This document shows, in pieces, positions 1 to 8,300 of a stretch of DNA of 8,841 nt; position 1 is the first letter of the stretch, and each line of letters starts with the position of its first letter. Origin of the DNA: Candidatus Moraniibacteriota bacterium (lineage in GTDB: Bacteria > Patescibacteriota > Minisyncoccia > Moranbacterales > GCA-2747515); assembly GCA_029938745.1 (NCBI GenBank), contig JAOZUJ010000041.1:1-8841 (forward strand), read 5' to 3'. The notes under the pieces were generated by a model. The model searched no databases. It was not told where the DNA came from and worked only from the letters and a program-made list of their open reading frames with translations. The translations under genes were made by a program, and so were the position numbers.

Positions 1-2
1 TA

Positions 3-137
3 AAAAATAAAATGATTGGATTGTTTCCACAATCCCTCAATTCAGTACACCAGCCAATATATTTAGATGAGTCAGATAAGTTTTTGGTGGCAGGCATTTT
101 CAGAAAGATATTGCCTGTTACTTATATTGCACTTTAG
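3..137 (+). CDS. Possible C-terminal fragment of an upstream gene (cut by window edge)
   Basis: Frame 3 is open from the left edge to a TAG at 135-137, giving about 44 residues that end in PVTYIAL. An ATG at 12-14 lies in this frame but has no convincing ribosome site, so the reading could simply enter from outside the window. The main support is context: the stop lies 34 bases before a well-formed intrinsic terminator (171-214), which must end some transcript. The peptide matches no family I recognise. An open stretch this short can arise by chance, and the region could instead be an untranslated 3' end or a small RNA. Confidence 0.3.
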   Translation, partial: KNKMIGLFPQSLNSVHQPIYLDESDKFLVAGIFRKILPVTYIAL

Positions 138-170
138 AAGGTGTCAAATGCTTTTTAAGACTTTATAAAT

Positions 171-214
171 GGGACTAAGAGCACGATTGCTATTCGGTCC
201 CTTTTTTATTTTTT
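171..214 (+). terminator. Intrinsic terminator upstream of tgt
   Basis: The outer stem GGGAC (171-175) pairs with GTCCC (197-201). The inner stem AGCA (179-182 region) pairs with TGCT around a CGAT loop. A T.G wobble, one bulged base and one G.A mismatch lie between the two stems. Two runs of six T's separated by one A follow (202-214). This is a classic Rho-independent terminator reading rightward. It closes whatever is transcribed from the left and separates it from the tgt promoter, which starts four bases later. Confidence 0.85.
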
Positions 215-217
215 ATA

Positions 218-246
218 TTGATTTTTAAATATTTTGGTGCTATCAT
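218..246 (+). promoter_or_regulatory. Sigma70-type promoter for tgt-pgeF
   Basis: A -35 box TTGATT (218-223) and a -10 box TATCAT (241-246) are separated by exactly 17 bases. Transcription would start near 253, leaving a leader of only about 19 bases before the tgt ATG. That leaves no room for a preQ1 riboswitch. The site falls directly after the upstream terminator, as expected for an independent transcription unit. Confidence 0.6.
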
Positions 247-271
247 TAGAATTCAATAAAGAGAACAACTT

Positions 272-1387
272 ATGACTTTTGAAATTAAAGGACAAAATAA
301 TAAGGCACGGATAGGCGTTCTCAAGACGCGACGAGGTGACATTGCAACGCCGTTTTTTATGCCGGATGCTACGCGAGCGAGTGTGCGCGGTATTACCAAT
401 GAACAATTAAAGAGTGTAGGTGTGCATCCGATGGTTGTAAATACGTATCATTTACTTTTGCAACCTGGCATGGAACTTATGCGCGTATCTGGTGGTGTAC
501 ATAAATTGATGAATTGGGATGGACCACTTCTCTCTGACAGTGGTGGGTATCAAGTGTATTCTCTTATTCACAAAAATGCAAAACTGGGTAAAATTACAGA
601 GGAAGGAGCAGTTTTCAAGAGTGTTTTGGATGGTAGTAAGCATTTGCTTACACCAGAAAAGGCGATTCAGATTCAGTTTGATTTAGGTGTTGATATGATG
701 GTGTTACTGGATGATCCGCGACCAAATAATGCACCAGAAAAAGAGATTGAGCAAGCTGTGGAGCGGACAATTCGATGGGCTAGTCGTTGCAAAGTTGAAT
801 TTGAAAAACAAATAAAGGAGAGAGACTTTGATGACAGTTCACGACCGCTACTTTTTGCAGTGGTGCAGGGTGGACCATTTGTGCATTTGCGAGAAAAGTG
901 TGCAAAAGCACTCATTGAAATAGATTTTGATGGATATAGTTTTGGCGGGCGACATGTGGATGAAAATGGAGATTTTATGACAGAAATTGTAGAAAAAACA
1001 GCATCTTTTATGCCAGAAGATAAACCACGGTTTGCATTGGGCATTGGTACGCCTCTTGATATTGTGAAATGTCATGGTCTTGGGTGGGACATGTTTGATT
1101 GTGTGATACCTACGAGAGAAGGGCGACATGGACGACTTTTTGTTTTTAATGATGAAGATATTAGTGAAAGTGGTAGCTTTTATGACACAATGAACATTGC
1201 AAATGCAAAATTCAAAGATGATTTTACACCAATTGATGAAAATTGTGATTGTTATGCATGTCAAAATTACACAAGAGGTTATTTACATCATCTGTTTCGT
1301 GTGGGTGAACCACTTGGTTCGCAAATGGCAGCTTTGCATAATTTGCGATTTTTTGTGCAGTTAATGAATAAATTACAAGAAAAATAA
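272..1387 (+). CDS. tgt: tRNA-guanine transglycosylase
   Basis: The 371-residue product is a normal length for bacterial TGT. This enzyme replaces guanine-34 of GUN anticodons (Asp, Asn, His, Tyr tRNAs) with preQ1 or a related 7-deazaguanine during queuosine synthesis; it is cytoplasmic. The general acid/base Asp is D89 in LSDSGG. The substrate loop has D147, VQGG lies at 198-201, and GG at 225-226. The nucleophile is D276 in DMFDCVIPTR. The zinc site is C325, C327, C330 and H356 (CDCYAC, then LHNLR). The base-recognition loop reads LDDPRP where bacterial enzymes usually read LDECTP. GGLAV is replaced by GGRHV. The specificity pocket therefore differs from the Zymomonas/E. coli type and the exact base used is uncertain. 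ATG 272 is chosen because the conserved N-terminus begins at once; AAAGAG lies about 10 bases upstream. It is the first gene of a pair with pgeF, six bases apart. Confidence 0.96.
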   Translation: MTFEIKGQNNKARIGVLKTRRGDIATPFFMPDATRASVRGITNEQLKSVGVHPMVVNTYHLLLQPGMELMRVSGGVHKLMNWDGPLLSDSGGYQVYSLIHKNAKLGKITEEGAVFKSVLDGSKHLLTPEKAIQIQFDLGVDMMVLLDDPRPNNAPEKEIEQAVERTIRWASRCKVEFEKQIKERDFDDSSRPLLFAVVQGGPFVHLREKCAKALIEIDFDGYSFGGRHVDENGDFMTEIVEKTASFMPEDKPRFALGIGTPLDIVKCHGLGWDMFDCVIPTREGRHGRLFVFNDEDISESGSFYDTMNIANAKFKDDFTPIDENCDCYACQNYTRGYLHHLFRVGEPLGSQMAALHNLRFFVQLMNKLQEK

Positions 1388-1393
1388 AGAATA

Positions 1394-2128
1394 ATGTACA
1401 AATTTTTTGAACAATATAATGATAGTGATGTTATTGCAGTGATGTCAGAGGCAAAAGATGGAAATATGAGAATTCGCAGTGATAATTTTAAGAGTGATGT
1501 TCTTACAAATCGTAAGGTGTTTTGTCAAAAAAACGGTATTCAATACGATATACTTGTTAGTGCGCTTACAGAACATACTGCAAACGTTGCAATTGTAGAT
1601 GAGAACAGTGAACGGTTTATTGAAAATGTAGATGCGCTTGTTACAAAACATAAAAATATTTATCTTTCAGTGACGTCAGCGGATTGCGTACCTGTTGTTT
1701 TTTATGATGTGAAAAATAAAATTGTGGGTATTGCACATGCAGGCTGGCGAGGTGTTGTTCAAAAAATTATTCCACATACACTTGATTCGATGGAAAAAAT
1801 TGGCGCAGATGTACAAAATATACACGTTGAGATTGGTCCTGGTATTGCGCAAAGAAATTTTGATTTTGGGCGAGAAAATATGCTGGAAAATTTTAATCAA
1901 TATAATAATGACCAGTATATAATAGACGGAAGTACGGCGGATAAAGTAAAAATTGATCTGCAAAAAATAATTTTTGATCAGAGTGTAGGCTGTGGTATCG
2001 AAAAAACTAATATGAGTACATGCGATGAATGTACATTTGAAGAAAGTCGTTTTTTCTCAGCGAGAAGGGAGAAAAAAAGTTGTTTTAACGTGATGATGGT
2101 AGTTATTGGCATGCAAAGTGACGTATAA
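1394..2128 (+). CDS. pgeF: Laccase-domain / polyphenol oxidase family protein (YfiH/YlmD/PgeF)
   Basis: The 244-residue product has the full length and motif order of the family once called multicopper polyphenol oxidase. Members are now known to act as purine nucleoside phosphorylases/adenosine deaminases. E. coli PgeF (YfiH) edits peptidoglycan by removing mis-incorporated L-Ser muropeptides. The predicted metal ligands are H61 (in LTEH, where QVH is usual), C98 (TSADCVP) and H115 (AHAGWRG). The FFSARR signature is at 220-225. The usual GPCI motif reads GPGI at 148-151, so that non-ligand Cys is absent. A CxxC pair (C210, C213) precedes the FFSARR motif. It starts six bases after the tgt stop with only a weak AAAGA ribosome site, which suggests co-transcription or translational coupling. 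No signal peptide is seen, so the product is probably cytoplasmic. Purine metabolism and cell-wall quality control cannot be told apart from sequence. Confidence 0.92.
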   Translation: MYKFFEQYNDSDVIAVMSEAKDGNMRIRSDNFKSDVLTNRKVFCQKNGIQYDILVSALTEHTANVAIVDENSERFIENVDALVTKHKNIYLSVTSADCVPVVFYDVKNKIVGIAHAGWRGVVQKIIPHTLDSMEKIGADVQNIHVEIGPGIAQRNFDFGRENMLENFNQYNNDQYIIDGSTADKVKIDLQKIIFDQSVGCGIEKTNMSTCDECTFEESRFFSARREKKSCFNVMMVVIGMQSDV

Positions 2129-2165
2129 TCATCTTTGGCATAAAACAAAATTACTTTTTGAAAAA

Positions 2166-2196
2166 TACTCATACCACATTGGTAGAGTATTTTTTT
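2166..2196 (+). terminator. Intrinsic terminator after tgt-pgeF
   Basis: TACTC (2166-2170) and TACCA (2172-2176) pair with TGGTA (2180-2184) and GAGTA (2185-2189). This forms a 10-bp stem with one bulged A and a CAT loop, followed by seven T's. Five A's precede the stem, so the hairpin could also terminate leftward transcription. It sits 37 bases after the pgeF stop and ends the two-gene unit. Confidence 0.9.
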
Positions 2197-2221
2197 GTCA
2201 AATACAAATGTGTGGTATAAT
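2195..2221 (+). promoter_or_regulatory. Extended -10 promoter for the giant surface protein gene
   Basis: A perfect -10 box TATAAT (2216-2221) is preceded by TGG, giving an extended -10 (TGnTATAAT). A TTGTCA -35-like box (2195-2200) lies 15 bases upstream, shorter than the optimum, and overlaps the U-tract of the preceding terminator. The extended -10 probably compensates for the spacing. Transcription would begin near 2228, about 32 bases before the ATG. No strong Shine-Dalgarno sequence is visible in that leader. Confidence 0.6.
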
Positions 2222-2259
2222 AACCAAAGATTTGTTTTGATAAAAAGATAGATATAAAT

Positions 2260-2343
2260 ATGAAAAAATTTAAAAAAATAATTGCATCATGCATTATTAT
2301 TTTTCTTCTTACATTCACAGTTGCTCCAAATATCTCTGTAGCA
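2260..2343 (+). other. Signal peptide of the giant protein
   Basis: The n-region MKKFKK is basic. A hydrophobic core follows at residues 7-22 (IIASCIIIFLLTFTVA), then a P-N turn and a likely signal peptidase I site after S-V-A at residue 28. Cys11 lies inside the hydrophobic core and is not followed by a mature lipoprotein pattern, so a lipobox is unlikely. Sec export is inferred. Confidence 0.85.
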
Positions 2344-5300
2344 GTAGAAGAAATACAGGTAGAAGAAACACAAATATTATCAGAAGAAAAAAATGATGAA
2401 TTAGATGTTTCTGAAGAACAAATAGATATTACAAACCCAGAGGAGATTGAGAGCATTGCAGTAGTTGAGGAAGAAGTTGTTAATGAACAAGATGATGAAT
2501 CAGATGAAACTGATACAGTAGAAGAATCAGAGGACACAACATCTGCAGACTTAATTATTCCAGAGATGACAGAAGATCAAAATGAAACAAAAGAACCTGC
2601 GCCAGTAACAACAGAGCCAATTATTCAAGAAGAATTAGTAGAAAGAAATGACATTCAAGAAACAGAAGCATCTGTAGAAGAATTACCACAAATAGATGTG
2701 AAGGAAGAAACAAAAAAACAAGAAATTAAAGAAAAGTTAAAAGACAACAAAGAAGATCTATCAAAACATTTCATAAAAAATGAAGGACAAATAGATGAAG
2801 ATGTAAAATACTATACAGATGTAGCAGGAGGTACCGCTTTTATTACAGACAGTGGCATTACATATGACTTTGTAATATCATCTCAAAAAGATGATATTAG
2901 AGAAAAGATAGAAGAATTCCAAAAAGAACATAAAGGTGGACAAGAAATCCAAGAAGAAAAGAGAAGGCTTCGTGAAGAACAACAAGCTCAAACAATCAAA
3001 AAACTAGCCATACAAGAATCTTTTGTAAAAGAGAGGCTTTTATTAGGTGCAAAAGACATAGAAATCAAAGAAATTGACAAAGAAAACAAAACAGAGACAA
3101 AGGTATCATATTTTATTGGTGACAAAGAAGATAATTGGGAAAAAGATATATCAACATACAAAACATTAGAACTGGGAGAAATATGGAACAACATCACAGT
3201 CACTTTAGAATCAAAAGATAATAATATTGAAAAAGTATTTACAATATCACCAAAGGGAAATGTAGATGATATTAAACTAAAACTTGATGGCATCAAAGAA
3301 CTTTCAATCAATGAAGAAACAGGAGAATTGATAGTAAATACAGATATAGAAGAAAAATCACAAATCAGTTTTACAAAGCCAATTGCATATCAAAATATTG
3401 ATAACAAAAGAGTTGAAACACAGGTGCTGTATACAATAGAAGATGACACATATGGATTTACGGTAGGGGATTATGATAAGGATCATGATTTGATTATTGA
3501 TCCGCTTTTAGCAGGTACATATCTTGGTGGAACAAATGGTGACTATGGTTTTGGTGTCGTTTCAGATGATGATGGCAATATTTATGCAACGGGAAATACA
3601 TATTCAACAGACTTTCCGACAACGATGGGTTCTTATGATGAGGTGTATGGTTATAGGGGTGACGTCTATGTGACAAAATTTGATAGTGATTTGAGTACGG
3701 TGCTTGCTTCAACATATGTTGGTGGCATTGATGATGAGGATGGCGGACACAGTATTCACATAGATTCAATTACAGGTGAGATTGTTGTCGTGGGTTACAC
3801 GGAATCAACGGATTTTCCAGTGACATCTGGTGCATATGATGAATCATTTAACGGAGATTCTGATACTTTTATCATACGACTTGACAGTAATCTTACTAGT
3901 TTGATAGCGTCAACATATCTTGGTGATTCAGGCTGGAACAGTAGCTGGTATTATCAGGGAGCTTCTGTTATTGATAGTGCAGGTGATATTTTTGTTATAG
4001 CAGCAGTCGAAGACTCAGATTTCCCAACTACCTCTGGCGCATATGATGAGACGTATAATGGCAATACGGATCTTGCTATATCAAAACTCAGTAGTGATCT
4101 CAGTACTTTGCAAGCATCGACATTTTTTGGCGGTTCAGATTGGGAATATAATTCTATGAATGCGATTGCGCTTGATTCACAGGAAAATGTTGTAATAGCT
4201 GGAGCAACGGAATCAGAAGATCTGCCTACAACGGCAGGCGTATATGAGGACGAGTTTGGTGAAGGGCATTTACGATATGCAGATGATCTTTTTATTGCAC
4301 GATTTAGCAATGACCTTTCTACACTACAAGCTTCAACTTACTTTGGAGATACAAGCTATGATTCTGATTGGTGTGCTGGGTACTGGTGCTTTGGGGTTGC
4401 GGTGGCTATAGATGTTGATGCTATTGATAATATTTTTGCAACAGGAGTGTCATATAACTCTGATGAGAACTTTCCGATCACACAAGGTGCTCAAGACACG
4501 GATGTAGATTCTAATTGGAGCTTTGCAACAAAATTTGATCACGACCTATCCACTATAAAGTCCTCAACTTTTTTGAACAAAATGGCTACACCTTTTGATA
4601 TTGCTGTAGATTCAATAGGTAATGTTATTGTTTCTGGTTTTACTTATGGTGATTTTACAGGGGCGACAGAGGGTGCTTTTGATGAGGATAATAATGGTAG
4701 TTATGCTTCTGGTGCTGTGGTAAAAATGAATAATTCTTTATCTGAACTAAAAGCAGGAACATTTTTTGAAGGAGACGATTGGGATGAGATTTGGAACATT
4801 TTTATCGACAATAACGATGCAATTCTTATAACGGGTTACACAGAGTCAATAGATTTTCCTACCACGCCAACAGCATATGATACTGTTGGTGCAAATAATG
4901 AAGACTCTGCATTTATTGCGAAATTGAGTTCACTGTTATCTCAAGGTGTAGATATTATTAATTTATTTCCAACAGATGGCTCTGTGACAATGATGCCGGA
5001 TGAAAATCTATCAATTGAATTTGAAATTTCAGTTTCCCAAGGATTAGGAACGTTGATGATCAAAAAAAGTGATGATGATTCTCTTATTGAGATGATAAAA
5101 GGTGATTCGCGACGAGTGACCGGCTGGGGTACAGATACCATTACAATTGATCCTGCAATAGAACTTGAACGGTCAACTCAATACTATATTGAAATAGAGG
5201 GCGGTTTTGCAAGGGATCAAAATGGAAATTCTTTTGGTAACTTTAGTGGTGATACGACGTGGAGTTTTACAACTCGCTCATTTGACGTGATTATTAAGAA

Positions 5301-8300
5301 TGTTTCCAGCTGTGAATGTTATGAGGTAGGATCTGCGGAAAGTAACCAGCCATCAGGAACGCAGATTGCATATTCCAGTGATCATGAGGCGACATGGAAT
5401 TATATACCTATTGGTGATGCTAATGGTTTGGATTGTAACGTGACAGATGTTATGTTGGAGTATGATAATATGCAGCATACGATTGGTGAGAATATTGAGG
5501 AAGAATTTATTGGGTCGTTGTCCCATACTATAACTACAAATAATGATAATGGAGAGGTTGAGATGGAATATTTAACTTCCAAAAAATCAGTTGTACGTAC
5601 TGTTGGGGGAGCGGGATCAGAAAATGGAAAAGATATTGCAATTGATGATAATAACAATATTTTCTTAGCGGGCTATTTTTATGGAACATCTGACTTTGAT
5701 AAGAGCTCGGGAGTGGATAGTCATACAGCAAATGGGAGTAGCGATGTATTTGTCACAAAGCTTAATGCTGATGGCTCATATGGATGGACACGTACATTTG
5801 GAGGACTAGAATATGATAGTGTTACGATGATAGACGTGAGTCATGATGGAGGTGCCGTGATGTCGGGAGTTTTTCGGGGTACAGTTGATTTTGATGATAC
5901 TGGTAGCACAGATAGCCGTATGTCAAATGGAGGTAATGATGTTTTTATCACAAAATACAATGCTGATGGCTCATATGGATGGACGCGTACACTTGGATCC
6001 ACGGCTCACGAGCAACATCCTAGTTCAACAGTTGATGTAAATGGTAATATTTTTGTTATTGGTGGATTTTCAGGCACAGTTGATTTTAATGACACTGGCG
6101 GAACAGATAATCATACATCGAATGGAAATGTTGATATCTTTATTACAAAATATAATGCAGATGGATCATATGCTTGGACACGCACATTTGGATCCACATA
6201 CATGGATGTTGGTCAGGGAGCTTCCACTGATTCTTTTGGTAATATTTTTATTACAGGATATTTTGCAGATGTATCAAATTTTGATGATACTGGCAGCACA
6301 GATAGTTATACATCAAATGGAAGTAATGATGTTTTCATCACAAAATACAATGCTGATGGCTCATATGGATGGACGCGTACTTTTGGAGGGACTAGTTATG
6401 ATAAGGGTATCGATTTAGTGGTCAATGATGATTATGTTAATGTAGTCGGTGAATTTAGAGACACTGTCGATTTTGATGGCACTAGCGGAACAGATAGTCG
6501 TACATCAAATGGATATAGTGATTTTTATATTGTACGATATAATTTTGATGGATCGTATGCATGGGTACGAGCAATTGGATCTACAACTATTGAGTATGCA
6601 AGGGATATTACTATGAATGCAAATGGGGATGTCTTTGCATTGGGTGGTCCGTATGTTACATCAGGCTTTACTGTTGATTATGATGGAACAGCTGGTGTTG
6701 ATGAGCGAAGTAATGTTTCAACAACATTTATCACAAAATACAATGCTGATGGCTCCTATGGCTGGACAAATCTTTTAAGTACATACAGCAGAGGTATAGA
6801 TGTAAGTAATGATGGAAGAATATTTATGACAGGTGGTTTTGGAGGGTGGACTGATTTTGACCCTGATCCCGACAGTGATGCTAGGGATCAAAAATATGGA
6901 ACAAATACAGATACTTTTGTTTCTCAATACAATCCTGATGGAACATATATATATGATATAGAGTCATTTTATCCTCATGGAGGAGGCTTGTATCATACGC
7001 TACTTCAGTCTGATAGCGTTTTAACTAGTTGGAATCAGCTAAATATTGTTGATGAAAAACCGCAAGATACGGATATCATGTATGAAGTTTTGGATGGTGA
7101 TTGTTTTCAAACGTTAATTCCACAAACAACAAATACAACATTGGATCTTTCCAGTATCGATTCGTCACATGAGACACTCTGTCTTGAGGCTGTTTTGAAT
7201 AGCTCAAATGATCAAATAACACCAAAAATGCATGAGTGGAGTGCTACATACAATACAAGAAGCACTAATACTGATCCACAATTTAATATTGTTACAGTTG
7301 AGAAGGGTAATTGCTCAGCCGTGGAATCTGTAAAAAATATTGCAGATTGTTCATGCTATGTAATTGATTCAATTAACGGGGATGATATGAATGGTACGGA
7401 TGTATATTTTTCAAATGATAAAGGTGTTACATGGAGCTATAATCCTGTAGATAGCGGTGATGGAAAAGATTGTGCTGTGACAAATATAAAAGTAGTCAAG
7501 GAAGGTCAAGTTGAAATGGTTAGTGAAGATGATGATGAAGACTTTTGGGGAGCTATTTTTGATGTAGAGATCACTGATGAAGGGAATGGAAAAATTGCAA
7601 ATGAATTTAATGCGCCAAATGGTGTATATGCAATTATGAACCCATGGGATGATAACTTTGACAAATTTCTTGAAGTAGATACAGAAACAGGTATCGAGAC
7701 AGAATTAGCAACCCTTCATTTTCCAAGTATGCCAGAGGAAGTCGTGGAGGGTGGTCGCGGTATTGCTTCGCATCCTGAGACTGGAGTGTTGTACGGTATA
7801 TTGCGATTACAATCGGCTAGTAATGACGATTGGTATACAAATGGAATTTTATCAACAATTAATCCTGAAACAGGAGTAGCAACTGAAATAGGTGGCATAT
7901 CAGACAGAGTCGCAGATATAGCCTTTGATTCAAGTGGAAATCTTTATGGAGCTACAGGAAATGGACGAAATTTAATAAATCCCAATACCCTTTATTCTAT
8001 TAATATCAATGATGCCACTATGGCAGTAGCTATGACACTTCCTTCTAGGGATGATGGTACAGGATTAGCTTTTAATACAGATGATGGTTATCTCTATCAT
8101 GGCAGTGGCTCACTCTATGATTTTGATGTTATTGACCCTGATACAATGACGATTGTTGACACTTTTCAAGTAGGAGACGCACCTAGTCATGGTGTAGGCT
8201 CCATGGAATATATCGGCAACAATACACTCTTTATGCAAAATGGATGGACTAATGAAGTGTGGACAGTAGATACGGCTCTTGGTTCAGCAGAGTTATTACG

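Larger units (their letters stand above)
5596..6957 (+). repeat. Second propeller: seven repeats of a VDFD/NADGSYGWT subtype
   Basis: Seven units start at 5596, 5791, 5986, 6181, 6376, 6568 and 6769. The first four are exactly 65 codons (195 bp); the others are 64, 67 and 63. Each opens RTFGG or a variant and passes through GNIFxxGxF. The core is TVDFDDTGSTDS...TSNG, and each unit ends DVFITKYNADGSYGWT. This differs from the DFPTT-type blades of the first ring but again gives seven units. Units 2, 3 and 4 are the most alike. Unit 7 is degenerate (NLLSTYS start, DFDPDPDSD core) and probably closes the ring. Confidence 0.88.

Noticed and set aside
18..35. Hairpin GGATTG/CAATCC as a leftward terminator
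   Set aside because: It has a perfect 6-bp stem, but on the minus strand the T-rich tract begins only after several other bases. No minus-strand gene ends here.
91..117. CAGGCA/TGCCTG inverted repeat, possibly part of a structured RNA with the downstream hairpin
   Set aside because: The stem is only six base pairs around a 15-base loop and matches no RNA family I recognise. It also overlaps a possible coding end.
247..271. preQ1 riboswitch in front of tgt
   Set aside because: The inferred leader is about 19 bases, too short for any preQ1 aptamer, and no pseudoknot pattern is present.
673..1264. Two long minus-strand open frames across tgt
   Set aside because: Both are antisense to the highly conserved tgt coding sequence and have no recognisable domain, promoter or ribosome site.
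2260..2343. Lipoprotein signal (Cys at residue 11)
   Set aside because: The Cys sits in the middle of the hydrophobic core without a lipobox, and a better signal peptidase I site follows at residue 28.
2169..2537. Ser-rich minus-strand open frame
   Set aside because: It is the complement of the Glu/Asp/Thr-rich acidic region (GAA/TCA codons read as TTC/TGA-avoiding Ser). It also runs into the terminator hairpin.
6041..6418. Open 125-codon frame inside the second propeller, + strand
   Set aside because: It lies in another frame of the giant gene and persists because the 195-bp repeats avoid stops in phase. The translation is a repetitive low-complexity pattern with no start context.
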